Source of the DNA: Primula veris
Taxonomy: Eukaryota; Streptophyta; Magnoliopsida; Ericales; Primulaceae
Length of the DNA stretch: 64,000 nt
Reading direction: 5' to 3'
NCBI GenBank assembly: GCA_963682055.1
Contig: OY821744.1
Location: forward strand, 23,660,967-23,724,966
Made by a program: the position numbers and the translations under genes. The notes under the pieces are model-generated. The model had not been told where the DNA came from and ran no database searches. It worked only from the letters and a program-made list of their open reading frames with translations. Shown here one piece after another: positions 13,003 through 26,036 of the stretch; the first letter of the stretch is position 1, and every line of letters begins with the position of its first letter.

Positions 13003-13801
13003 CCTACAAATATAAATAAAATGTCAAAAAACAAAAAAGTCGGTAAAACCCGTGTACTATTGGCCATAAATCCAAGAAAAAAAATGAAGAATATTCCCTA
13101 CATATGCAAGAACATTACCTAAACCCTAAACCTGAAACCCTAAACCCTAAATCCAAAACCCTAAACCCTAAAACCTATAAAAATAAACAAAATGTCGATA
13201 AACAAAAAAGTCGGTAGAAACCGTGTACTATAGGCCATAAATCCAAGAAAAAAAATGAGGAATATTCCCTACATATGCAAGAAAATTACCTAAACCCTAA
13301 AACCAAAACCCTAAACCCTAAACCATAAAAATATAAATAAAATGTCAAAAAACAAAAAAGTCGGTAAAACCCGTGTACTATTGGCCATAAATCCAAGAAA
13401 AAAAATGAGGAATATTCACTACATATGCAAGAACATTACCTAAACCCTAAACCTGAAACCCTAAACCCTAAATCCAAAACCCTAAACCCTAAAACCTATA
13501 AATATAAACAAAATGTCGATTAACAAAAAAGTCGGTAGAAACCGTGTACTATAGGCCATAAATCCAAGAAAAAAAATGAGGAATATTCTCTACATATGCA
13601 AGAAAATTACCTAAACCCTAAACCCTAAAACCAAAACCCTAAACCCTAAACCAAACAAATATAAATAAAATGTCAAAAAACAAAAAAGTCGGTAAAACCC
13701 GTGTACTATAGGCCATAAATCCAAGAAAAAAAATGAGGAATATTCCCTACATATGCAAGAACATTACCTAAACCCTAAACCTGAAACCCTAAACCCTAAA
13801 A
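13003..13801 (+). repeat. Transition segment into the 965-bp HOR
   Basis: The left part, about 12,840-13,340, reappears about 2,909 bp downstream at about 15,750-16,250, including the rare CCTATAAAAATAAAC variant (13174 and 16082). The right part, from about 13,320, is a partial copy of the 965-bp HOR (TTCACTACAT near 13415 matches near 14380). It holds only satellite monomers. Confidence 0.78.
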
Positions 13802-14766
13802 CCTACAAATATAAATAAAATGTCAAAAAACAAAAAAGTCGGTAAAACCCGTGTACTATTGGCCATAAATCCAAGAAAAAAAAAAGAGCAATATTCCCTA
13901 CATATGCAAGAACATTACCTAAACCCTAAACCTGAAACCCTAAACCCTAAAACCAAAACCCTAAACCCTAAAACCTATAAATATAAACAAAATGTCGATA
14001 AACAAAAAAGTCGGTAGAAACCGTGTACTATAGGCCATAAATCCAAAAAAAAAAAGAGGAATATTCCCTACATATGCAAGAAAATTACCTAAACCCTAAA
14101 CCCTAAACCCTAAAACCAAAACCCTAAACCCTAAACCAAACAAATATAAATAAAATGTCAAAAAACAAAAAAGTCGGTAAAACCCGTGTACTATTGCCCA
14201 TAAATCCAAGAAAAAAAAATGAGCAATATTCCCTACATATGCAAGAACATTACATAAACCCTAAACCTGAAACCCTAAACCCTAAAACCTACAAATATAA
14301 ATAAAATGTCAAAAAACAAAAAAGTCGGTAAAACCCGTGTACTATTGGCCATAAATCCAAGAAAAAAAAATGAGGAATATTCACTACATATGCAAGAACA
14401 TTACCTAAACCCTAAACCTGAAACCCTAAACCCTAAATCCAAAACCCTAAACCCTAAAACCTATAAATATAAACAAAATGTCGATAAACAAAAAAGTCGG
14501 TAGAAACCGTGTACTATAGGCCATAAATCCAAGAAAAAAAATGAGGAATATTCCCTACATATGCAAGAAAATTACCTAAACCCTAAACCCTAAAACCAAA
14601 ACCCTAAACCCTAAACCAAACAAATATAAATAAAATGTCAAAAAACAAAAAAGTCGGTAAAACCCGTGTACTATAGGCCATAAATCCAAGAAAAAAAATG
14701 AGGAATATTCCCTACATATGCAAGAACATTACCTAAACCCTAAACCTGAAACCCTAAACCCTAAAA
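13802..14766 (+). repeat. 965-bp higher-order repeat, copy 1 (6 monomers)
   Basis: The monomer start CCTACAAAT at 13802 recurs at 14767. The AAAGAGCAATATTCC variant recurs at the same spacing, as does the degenerate CCAAAAAAAAAAAGAGG version of the poly-A tract (about 14045 and 15009). Six cores are present, mean about 161 bp. Confidence 0.88.
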
Positions 14767-15680
14767 CCTACAAATATAAATAAAATGTCAAAGAACAAAA
14801 AAGTCGGTAAAACCCGTGTACTATTGGCCATAAATCCAAGAAAAAAAAAAGAGCAATATTCCCTACATATGCAAGAACATTACCTAAACCCTAAACCTGA
14901 AACCCTAAACCCTAAAACCAAAACCCTAAACCCTAAAACCTATAAATATAAACAAAATGTCGATAAACAAAAAAGTCGGTAGAAACCGTGTACTATAGGC
15001 CATAAATCCAAAAAAAAAAAGAGGAATATTCCCTAGATATGCAAGAAAATTACCTAAACCCTAAACCCTAAAACCAAAACCCTAAACCCTAAACCCTAAA
15101 CCCTAAACCAAACAAATATAAATAAAATGTCAAAAAACAAAAAAGTCGGTAAAACCCGTGTACTATTGCCCATAAATCCAAGAAAAAAAAATGAGCAATA
15201 TTCCCTACATATGCAAGAACATTACATAAACCCTAAACCTGAAACCCTAAACCCTAAAACCTACAAATATAAATAAAATGTCAAAAAACAAAAAAGTCGG
15301 AAAAACCCGTGTAATATTGGCCATAAATCCAAGAAAAAAAAGAGAGGAATATTCCCTACATATGCAAGAACATTACCTAAACCCTAAACCTAAAACCCTA
15401 AACCCTAAATCCAAAACCCTAAACCCTAAAACCTATAAATATAAACAAAATGTCGATAAACAAAAAAGTCGGTAGAAACCGTGTACTATAGGCCATAAAT
15501 CCAAGAAAAAAAATGAGGAATATTCTCTACATATGCAAGAAAATTACCTAAACCCTAAACCCTAAAACCAAAACCCTAAACCCTAAACCAAACAAATATA
15601 AATAAAATGTCAAAAAACAAAAAAGTCGGTAAAACCCGTGTACTATAGGCCATAAATCCAAGAAAAAAAATGAGGAATAC
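14767..15680 (+). repeat. 965-bp higher-order repeat, copy 2
   Basis: Matches copy 1 at 965 bp on the left and 972 bp on the right. The 7-bp change lies in the heptamer tail near 15,070-15,115, which is one of the places where tail length differs by a heptamer step. The TTGCCCATAAATCC variant at about 14195 and 15167 is shared. The match ends near 15,680, where GAATACTCCTT class C sequence begins. Confidence 0.85.
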
Positions 15681-18600
15681 TCCTTACATATGCAAGAATA
15701 TTACCTAAACCCTAAAACTAAAACCCAAAACCCTAACACCAAAACCCTAAACCCTAAATCATACAAATATAAATAAAATGTCAGAAAACAAAAAAGTCGG
15801 TAAAACCCGTGTACTATTGGCCATAAATCCAAGAAAAAAAAATGAGGAATACTCCTTACATATGCAAGAACATTACCTAAACCCTAAACCTGAAACCCTA
15901 AACCCTAAAACCTACAAATATAAATAAAATGTCAAAAAACAAAAAAGTCGGTAAAACCCGTGTACTATTGGCCATAAATCCAAGAAAAAAAATGAAGAAT
16001 ATTCCCTACATATGCAAGAACATTACCTAAACCCTAAACCTGAAACCCTAAACCCTAAATCCAAAACCCTAAACCCTAAAACCTATAAAAATAAACAAAA
16101 TGTCGATAAACAAAAAAGTCGGTAGAAACCGTGTACTATAGGCCATAAATCCAAAAAAAAAAATGAGGAATATTCCCTACATATGCAAGAAAATTACCTA
16201 AACCCTAAAACCAAAACCCTAAACCCTAAACCATAAAAATATAAATAAAATGTCAAAAAACAAAAAAGTCGGTAAAACCCGTGTACTATTGGCCATAAAT
16301 CCAAGAAAAAAAAATGAGGAATATTCCCTACATATGCAAGAACATTACCTAAACCCTAAACCTGAAACCCTAAACCCTAAAACCTACAAATAAAAATAAA
16401 ATGTCAAAAAACAAAAAAGTCGGTAAAACCCGTGTACTATTGGCCATAAATCCAAGAAAAAAAATGAGAAATATTCCCTACATATGCAAGAACATTACCT
16501 AAAACCTAAACCTGAAACCCTAAACCCTAAATCCAAAACCCTAAACCCTAAAACCTATAAATATAAACAAAATGTCGATAAACAAAAAAGTCGGTAGAAA
16601 CCGTGTACTATAGGCCATAAATCCAAGAAAAAAAATGAGGAATATTCCCTACATATGCAAGAAAATTACCTAAACCCTAAAACCAAAACCCTAAACCCTA
16701 AACCATACAAATATAAATAAAATGTCAAAAAACAAAAAAGTCGGTAAAACCCTTGTACTATAGGCCATAAATCCAAGAAAAAAAATGAGAAATATTCCCT
16801 ACATATGAAAGAACATTACTTAAAACCTAAACCTGAAACCCTAAACCCTAAAACCTACAAATATAAATAAAATGTCAAAAAACAAAAAAGTCGGTAAAAC
16901 CCGTGTACTATTGGCCATAAATCCAAGAAAAAAAAATGAGGAATATTCCCTACATATGCAAGAACATTACCTAAACCCTAAACCCTAAAACCAAAACCCT
17001 AAACCCTAAAACCTATAAATATAAACAAAATGTCGATAAACAAAAAAGTCTGTAGAAACCGTGTACTATAATAGGCCATAAATCCAAGAAAAAAAATGAG
17101 GAATATTCCCTACATATGCAAGAACATTACCTAAACCCTAAACCTGAAACCCTAAACCCTAAAACCTACAAATGTAAATAAAATATCAAAAAACAAAAAA
17201 GTCGGTAAAACCCATGTACTATTGGCCATAAATCCAAGAAAAAAAAATGAGGAATACTCCTTACATATGCAAGAATATTACCTAAACTCTAAACCTGAAA
17301 CCCTAAACCCTAAAACCTACAAATATAAATAAAATATCAAAAAACAAAAAAGTCGGTAAATCCCGTGTACTATTGGCCATAAATCAAAGAAAAAAAAATG
17401 AGGAATATTCCCTACATATGCAAGAACATTACCTAAACCCTAAACCTGAAACCCTAAACCCTAAATCCTAAACCCTAAACCCTAAAACCTATAAATATAA
17501 ACAAAATGTCGATAAACAAAAAAGTCGGTAGAAACCGTGTACTATAGGCCATAAATCCAAGAAAAAAAATGAGGAATATTCCCTACATATGCAAGAAAAT
17601 TACCTAAACCCTAAACCCTTAAACCAAAACCCTAAACCCTAAACCATACAAATATAAATTAAATGTCAAAAAACAAAAAAGTCGGTAAAACCCTTGTACT
17701 ATAGGCTATAAATCCAAGAAAAAAAATGAGGAATATTCCCTACATATGAAAGAACATTACCTAAAACCTAAACCTGAAACCCTAAACCCTAAAACCTACA
17801 AATATAAATAAAATGTCAAAAACAAAAAAGTTGGTAAAACCCGTGTACTATTGGCCATAAATCCAAGAAAAAAAAATGAGGAATATTCCCTACATATGCA
17901 AGAACATTAACTAAACCCTAAACCCTAAAACCAAAACCCTAAACCCTAAACCATACAAATATAAACAAAATGTCAAAAAACAAAAAAATCGGTAAAACCC
18001 ATGTACTATTGGCCATAAATCCAAGAAAAAAAAATGAAGAATATTCCCTACATATGCAAGAACATTATCTAAACCCTAAACCTGAAACCCAAAACCCTAA
18101 ACCCTAAAACCTATAAATATAAACAAAATGTCGATAAACAAAAAAGTCTGTAGAAACCGTGTACTATAATAGGCCATAAATCCAAGAAAAAAAATGAGGA
18201 ATATTCCCTACATATGCAAGAACATTACCTCAACCCTAAACCTGAAACCCTAAACCCTAAACCCTAAATCCAAAACCCTAAACCCTAAAACCTATAAATA
18301 TAAACAAAATGTCGATAAACAAAAAAGTCTGTAGAAACCGTGTACTATAATAGGCCATAAATCCAAGAAAAAAAATGAGGAATATTCCCTACATATGCAA
18401 GAACATTACCTAAACCCTAAACCCTAAACCCTAAAACCTACAAATGTAAATAAAATGTCAAAAAACAAAAAACTCGGTAAAACCCGTGTACTAGGCCATA
18501 AATCCAAGAAAAAAAAATGAGGAATATTCCCTACATATGCAAGAACATTACCTAAACCCTAAACCCTAAAACCAAAACTCTAAAACCTAAACCATACAAA

Positions 18601-19130
18601 TATAAAAAATATGTCAAAAAACAAAAAAGTCGGTAAAACCCTTGTAATATAGGCCATAAATCCAAGAAAAAAAATGAGGAATATTCCCTACATATGCAAG
18701 AACATTACCTAAACCCTAAACCTAAAACCCAAAACCCTAACACCAAAACCCTAAACCCTAAATCATACAAATATAAATAAAATGTCAGAAAATAAAAAAG
18801 TCGGTAAAACCCGTGTACTATAGGCCATAAATCCAAGAAAAAAAATGAGGAATACTCCTTACATATGCAAGAACATTACCTAAACCCTAAACCTGAAACC
18901 CTAAACCCTAAAACCTACAAATATAAATAAAATGTCAAAACATAAAAAAATCGGTAAAACCCGTGTACTATTGGCCATAAATCCAAGAAAAAAAAATGAA
19001 GAATATTCCCTACATATGCAAGAACATTACCTAAACCCTAAACCTGAAACCCTAAACCCTAAATCCAAAACCCTAAACCCTAAAACCTATTAATATAAAC
19101 AAAATGTCGATAAACAAAAAAGTCGGTAGA

Positions 19131-19766
19131 AACCGTGTACTATAGGCCATAAATCCAAGAAAAAAAAATTAGGAATATTCCCTACATATGCAAGAAAATT
19201 ACCTAAACCCTAAAACCAAAACCCTAAACCCTAAACCATACAAATATAAATAAAATGTCAAAAAACAAAAAAATCGGTAAAACCCGTGTACTATAGGGCA
19301 TAAATCCAAGAAAAAAAATGAGGAATATTCCCTACATATGCAAGAACATTACCTAAACCCTAAACCTAAAACCCTAAATCCTAATACCAAAACCCTAAAC
19401 CCTAAATCATACAAATATAAATAAAATGTCAGAAAACAAAAAAGTCGGTAAAACCCTAGGCCATAAATCCAAGAAAAAAAAATGAGGAATACTCCTTACA
19501 TATGCAAGAATATTACCTAAACTCTAAACCTGAAACCCTAAACCCTAAAACCTACAAATATAAATAAAATATCAAAAAACAAAAAAGTCGGTAAATCCCG
19601 TGTACTATTGGCCATAAATCAAAGAAAAAAAATGAGGAATATTCCCTACATATGCAAGAACATTACCTAAACCCTAAACCTGAAACCCTAAACCCTAAAT
19701 CCAAAACCCTAAACCCTAAAACCTATAAATATAAACAAAATGTCGATAAACAAAAAAGTCGGTAGA
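19131..19766 (+). repeat. 636-bp (4-monomer) direct duplication, copy 1
   Basis: Markers repeat at exactly 636 bp: CCTAGG at 19455 and 20091, and the AATTAGGAATATTCC variant at about 19168 and 19804. The block contains a class B, a CCATAC-type, a class C and an ATATCAAAAAAC monomer. Edges are approximate. Confidence 0.87.
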
Positions 19767-20402
19767 AACCGTGTACTATAGGCCATAAATCCAAGAAAAA
19801 AAAATTAGGAATATTCCCTACATATGCAAGAAAATTACCTAAACCCTAAAACCAAAACCCTAAACCCTAAACCATACAAATATAAATAAAATGTCAAAAA
19901 ACAAAAAAATCGGTAAAACCCGTGTACTATAGGGCATAAATCCAAGAAAAAAAATGAGGAATATTCCCTACATATGCAAGAACATTACCTAAACCCTAAA
20001 CCTAAAACCCTAAATCCTAATACCAAAACCCTAAACCCTAAATCATACAAATATAAATAAAATGTCAGAAAACAAAAAAGTCGGTAAAACCCTAGGCCAT
20101 AAATCCAAGAAAAAAAAATGAGGAATACTCCTTACATATGCAAGAATATTACCTAAACTCTAAACCTGAAACCCTAAACCCTAAAACCTACAAATATAAA
20201 TAAAATATCAAAAAACAAAAAAGTCGGTAAATCCCGTGTACTATTGGCCATAAATCAAAGAAAAAAAATGAGGAATATTCCCTACATATGCAAGAACATT
20301 ACCTAAACCCTAAACCTGAAACCCTAAACCCTAAATCCAAAACCCTAAACCCTAAAACCTATAAATATAAACAAAATGTCGATAAACAAAAAAGTCGGTA
20401 GA
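19767..20402 (+). repeat. 636-bp (4-monomer) direct duplication, copy 2
   Basis: Directly follows copy 1 and shares ACTATAGGGCATAAATCC, CCTAAATCCTAATACC and GTCGGTAAATCCCGTG. The match stops where copy 1 reads AATTAGGAATATT and the following sequence returns to AATGAGGAATATT near 20,440. Confidence 0.86.
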
Positions 20403-20839
20403 AACCGTGTACTATAGGCCATAAATCCAAGAAAAAAAATGAGGAATATTCCCTACATATGCAAGAAAATTACCTAAACCCTAAACCCTAAAACCAAAAC
20501 CCTAAACCCTAAACCATACAAATATAAATAAAATGTCAAAAAACAAAAAAGTCGGTAAAACCCTTGTACTATAGGCTATAAATCCAAGAAAAAAAATGAG
20601 GAATATTCCCTACATATGAAAGAACATTACCTAAAACCTAAACCTGAAACCCTAAACCCTAAAACCTACAAATATAAATAAAATGTCAAAAAACAAAAAA
20701 GTCGGTAAAACCCGTGTACTATTGGCCATAAATCCAAGAAAAAAAAATGAAGAATATTCCCTACATATGCAAGAACATTACCTAAACCCTAAACCTGAAA
20801 CCCTAAACCCTAAAACCAAAACCCTAAACCCTAAAACCT

Positions 20840-21540
20840 ATATATATAAACAAAATGTCGATAAACAAAAAAGTCTGTAGAAACCGTGTACTATAATAGG
20901 CCATAAATCCAAGAAAAAAAATGAGGAATATTCCCTACATATGCAAGAACATTAACTAAACCCTAAACCCTAAAACCAAAACCCTAAACCCTAAACCATA
21001 CAAATGTAAATAAAATGTCAAAAAACAAAAAAGTCGGTAAAACCCGTGTACTATATGCCATAAATCCAAGAAAAAAAATGAGGAATATTCCCTACATATG
21101 CAAGAACATTACCTAAACCCTAAACCTAAAACCCTAAATCCTAATACCAAAACCCTAAACCCTAAATCATACAAATATAAATAAAATGTCAGAAAACAAA
21201 AAAGTCGGTAAAACCCTAGGCCATAAATCCAAGAAAAAAAATGAGGAATACTCCTTACATATGCAAGAATATTACCTAAACTCTAAACCTGAAACCCTAA
21301 ACCCTAAAACCTACAAATATAAATAAAATATCAAAAAACAAAAAAGTCGGTAAATCCCGTGTACTATTGGCCATAAATCAAAGAAAAAAAATGAGGAAAA
21401 TTCCCTACATATGCAAGAACATTACCTAAACCCTAAACCTGAAACCCTAAACCCTAAATCCAAAACCCTAAACGCTAAAACCTATAAATATAAACAAAAT
21501 GTCGATAAACAAAAAAGTCGGTAGAAACCGTGTACTATAG
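20840..21540 (+). repeat. Block duplicated at 2,370 bp (copy 1)
   Basis: The variant CCTATATATATAAAC and the class C junction CCTAGG (21215) recur at 23,210 and 23585, 2,370 bp downstream, with intervening markers such as ACTATATGCCATAAATCC. Edges are approximate. Confidence 0.83.
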
Positions 21541-22214
21541 GCCATAAATCCAAGAAAAAAAATGAGGAATATTCCCTACATATGCAAGAAAATTACCTAA
21601 ACCCTAAACCCTAAAACCAAAACCCTAAACCCTAAACCATACAAATATAAATAAAATGTCAAAAAAGAAAAAAGTCGGTAAAACCCTTGTACTATAGGCT
21701 ATAAATCCAAGAAAAAAAATGAGGAATATTCCCTACATATGAAAGAACATTACCTAAAACCTAAACCTGAAACCCTAAACCCTAAAACCTACAAATATAA
21801 AAAAAATGTCAAAAAACAAAAAAGTTGGTAAAACCCGTGTACTATTGGCCATAAATCCAAGAAAAAAAAATAAAGAATATTCCCTACATATGCAAGAAAA
21901 TTAACTAAACCCTAAACCCTAAAACCAAAACCCTAAACCATACAAATATAAACAAAATGTCAAAAAACAAAAAAATCGGTAAAACCCGTGTACTATTGGC
22001 CATAAATCCAAGAAAAAAAAATGAAGAATATTCCCTACATATGCAAGAACATTACCTAAACCCTAAACCTGAAACCCAAAACCCTAAACCCTAAAACCTA
22101 TAAATATAAACAAAATGTCGATAAACAAAAAAGTCTGTAGAAACCGTGTACTATAATAGGCCATAAATCCAAGAAAAAAAATGAGGAATATTCCCTACAT
22201 ATGCAAGAACATTA

Positions 22215-22256
22215 CCTAAACCCTAAACCCTAAACCCTAAACCCTAAACCCTAAAA
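22215..22256 (+). repeat. Interstitial telomeric tract, six heptamers
   Basis: Five uninterrupted CCTAAAC heptamers plus CCTAAAA form the whole tail, without the CTGAAAC or CCAAAAC variants usual in other tails. Confidence 0.93.
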
Positions 22257-23209
22257 CCTACAAATGTAAATAAAATGTCAAAAAACAAAAACCTCGGTAA
22301 AACCCGTGTACTAGGCCATAAATCCAAGAAAAAAAAATGAGGAATATTCCCTACATATGCAAGAACATTACCTAAACCCTAAACCCTAAAACCAAAACCC
22401 TAAAACCTAAACCATACAAATATAAATAAAATGTCAAAAAACAAAAAAGTCGGTAAAACCCTTGTACTATAGGCCATAAATCCAAGAAAAAAAATGAGGA
22501 ATATTCCCTACATATGCAAGAACATTACCTAAACCCTAAACCTAAAACCCAAAACCCTAACACCAAAACCCTAAACCCTAAATCATACAAATATAAATAA
22601 AATGTCAGAAAATAAAAAAGTCGGTAAAACCCGTGTACTATAGGCCATAAATCCAAGAAAAAAAATGAGGAATACTCCTTACATATGCAAGAACATTACC
22701 TAAACCCTAAACCTGAAACCCTAAACCCTAAAACCTACAAATATAAATAAAATGTCAAAAAATAAAAAAATCGGTAAAACCCGTGTACTATTGGCCATAA
22801 ATCCAAGAAAAAAAAATGAAGAATATTCCCTACATATGCAAGAACATTACCTAAACCCTAAACCTGAAACCCTAAACCCTAAATCCAAAACCCTAAACCC
22901 TAAAATCTATTAATATAAACAAAATGTCGATAAACAAAAAAGTCAGTAGAAACCGTGTACTATAGGCCATAAATCCAAGAAAAAAAAATTAGGAATATTC
23001 CCTACATATGCAAGAAAATTACCTAAACCCTAAAACCAAAACCCTAAACCCTAAACCATACAAATATAAATAAAATGTCAAAAAACAAAAAAATCGGTAA
23101 AACCCGTGTACTATAGGCCATAAATCCAAGAAAAAAAATGAAGAATATTCCCTACATATGCAAGAACATTACCTAAACCCTAAACCTGAAACCCTAAACC
23201 CTAAAACCT

Positions 23210-23910
23210 ATATATATAAACAAAATGTCGATAAACAAAAAAGTCTGTAGAAACCGTGTACTATAATAGGCCATAAATCCAAGAAAAAAAATGAGGAATA
23301 TTCCCTACATATGCAAGAACATTAACTAAACCCTAAACCCTAAAACCAAAACCCTAAACCCTAAACCATACAAATGTAAATAAAATGTCAAAAAACAAAA
23401 AAGTCGGTAAAACCCGTGTACTATATGCCATAAATCCAAGAAAAAAAATGAGGAATATTCCCTACATATGCAAGAACATTACCTAAACCCTAAACCTAAA
23501 ACCCTAAATCCTAATACCAAAACCCTAAACCCTAAATCATACAAATATAAATAAAATGTCAGAAAACAAAAAAGTCGGTAAAACCCTAGGCCATAAATCC
23601 AAGAAAAAAAATGAGGAATACTCCTTACATATGCAAGAATATTACCTAAACTCTAAACCTGAAACCCTAAACCCTAAAACCTACAAATATAAATAAAATA
23701 TCAAAAAACAAAAAAGTCGGTAAATCCCGTGTACTATTGGCCATAAATCAAAGAAAAAAAAATGAGGAATATTCCCTACATATGCAAGAACATTACCTAA
23801 ACCCTAAACCTGAAACCCTAAACCCTAAATCCAAAACCCTAAACCCTAAAACCTATAAATATAAACAAAATGTCGATAAACAAAAAAGTCGGTAGAAACC
23901 GTGTACTATA
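23210..23910 (+). repeat. Block duplicated at 2,370 bp (copy 2)
   Basis: Second copy of the block at 20,840-21,540. It lacks the 21 bp of tail present just before copy 1, again a change of three heptamers. Confidence 0.83.
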
Positions 23911-24060
23911 GGCCATAAATCCAAGAAAAAAAATGAAGAATATTCCCTACATATGCAAGAACATTACCTAAACCCTAAACCTGAAACCCTAAACCCTAAA
24001 ACCAAAACCCTAAAACCTAAAACCTATAAATATAAACAAAATGTCGATAAACAAAAAAGT

Positions 24061-24408
24061 CTGTAGAAACCGTGTACTATAATAGGCCATAAATCCAAGA
24101 AAAAAAATGAGGAATATTCCCTACATATGCAAGAACATTACCTAAACCCTAAACCTGAAACCCTAAACCCTAAAACCAAAACTCTAAACCCTAAAACCTA
24201 TAAATATAAACAAAATGTCGATAAACAAAAAAGTCTGTAGAAACCGTGTACTATAATAGGCCATAAATCCAAGAAAAAAAATGAGGAATATTCCCTACAT
24301 ATGCAAGAACATTACCTAAACCCTAAACCTGAAACCCTAAACCCTAAAACCAAAACTCTAAACCCTAAAACCTATAAATATAAACAAAATGTCGATAAAC
24401 AAAAAAGT
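24061..24408 (+). repeat. Two direct 174-bp class B monomers in tandem
   Basis: CTGTAGAAACCGTG at 24061, 24235 and 24409 gives two exact 174-bp steps. Both copies carry ACTATAATAGGCC and long tails, and two successive tails share the AAACTCTAAACCC variant. This is monomer-level amplification of one class, unlike the alternation of classes elsewhere. Confidence 0.85.
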
Positions 24409-25060
24409 CTGTAGAAACCGTGTACTATAATAGGCCATAAATCCAAGAAAAAAAAATGAGGAATATTCCCTACATATGCAAGAACATTACCTAAACCCTA
24501 AACCTGAAACCCTAAACCCTAAAACCAAAACCCTAAACCCTAAAACCTATAAATATAAACAAATTGTCGATAAACAAAAAAATCGGTAGAAACCGTGTAC
24601 TATAGGCCATAAATCCAAGAAAAAAAATGAGGAATATGCAAGAACATTACCTAAACCCTAAACCTGAAACTCTAAACCCTAAAACCTACAAATATAAATA
24701 AAATGTCAAAAAACAAAAAAGTTGGTAAAACCCGTGTACTATTGGCCATAAATCCAAGAAAAAAAAATGAGGAATATTCCCTACATATGCAAGAACATTA
24801 ACTAAACCCTAAACCCTAAAACCAAAACCCTAAACCCTAAACCATACAAATATAAATAAAATGTCAAAAAACAAAAAAGTCGGTAAAACCCGTGTACTAG
24901 TGGCCATAAATCCAAGAAAAAAAAATGAAGAATACTCCCTACATATGCAAGAACATTACCTAAACCCTAAACCTGAAACCCAAAACCCTAAACCCTAAAA
25001 CCTATAAATATAAACAAAATGTCGATAAACAAAAAAGTCTGTAGAAACCGTGTACTATAA
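24110..25060 (+). repeat. 1,927-bp offset duplication, copy 1 (part of a 12-monomer step)
   Basis: Markers recur 1,927 bp downstream: CTGTAG 24235 to 26162, the deletion junction GGAATATGCAAG 24631 to 26558, the rare GTGTACTAGTGGCC near 24895, and GTCGATAAAC 25021 to 26948. The match ends just after 25,080. Confidence 0.85.
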
Positions 25061-26036
25061 TAGGCCATAAATCCAAGAAAAAAATGAGGAATATTCCCTA
25101 CATATGCAAGAACATTACCTAAACCCTAAACCTGAAACCCTAAACCCTAAATCCAAAACCCTAAACCTAAAACCTATAAATATAAACAAAATGTCGGTAA
25201 ACAAAAAAGTCGGTAGAAACCGTGTACTATAGGCCATAAATCCAAGAAAAAAAATGAGGAATATTCCCTACATATGCAAGAACATTACCTAAACCCTAAA
25301 CCTGAAACCCTAAACCCTAAAACCTACAAATGTAAATAAAATGTCAAAAAACAAAAAAGTCGGTAAAACCCATGTACTATTGGCCATAAATCCAAGAAAA
25401 AAAAATGAGGAATATTCCCTACATATGCAAGAACATTACCTAAACCCTAAACCTGAAACCCTAAACCCTAAAACCTACAAATGTAAATAAAATGTCAAAA
25501 AACAAAAAAGTCGGTAAAACCCATGTACTATTGGCCATAAATCAAAGAAAAAAAATGAGGAATATTCCCTACATATGCAAGAACATTACCTAAACCCTAA
25601 ACCTGAAACCCTAAACCCTAAATCCAAAACTCTAAACCCTAAAACCTATAAATATAAACAAAATGTCGATAAACAAAAAAGTCGGTAGAAACCGTGTACT
25701 ATAGGCCATAAATCCAAGAAAAAAAATGAGGAATATTCCCTACATATGCAAGAAAATTACCTAAACCCTAAACCCTAAAACCAAAACCCTAAACCCTAAA
25801 CCATACAAATATAAATAAAATGTCAAAAAACAAAAAAGTCGGTAAAACCCTTGTACTATAGGCTATAAATCCAAGAAAAAAAATGAGGAATATTCCCTAC
25901 ATATGAAAGAACATTACCTAAAACCTAAACCTGAAACCCTAAACCCTAAAACCTACAAATATAAATAAAATGTCAAAAAACAAAAAAGTCGGTAAAACCC
26001 GTGTACTATTGGCCATAAATCCAAGAAAAAAAAATG

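Larger units (their letters stand above)
15681..24100 (+). repeat. Mosaic satellite domain with several duplicated blocks
   Basis: No single HOR fits this stretch, but blocks recur. About 17,960-19,290 corresponds to about 21,950-23,110, with a 3,820-bp offset on its right part (GTCAGAAAATAAAAAAG 18787 and 22607; CTATTAATATAAAC about 19088 and 22908). About 20,840-21,540 recurs at 23,210-23,910. About 16,390 onward resembles 8,900 onward (AATAAAAATAAAATG). All of it is ordinary class A, B and C monomer sequence and I see nothing else in it. Confidence 0.8.
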
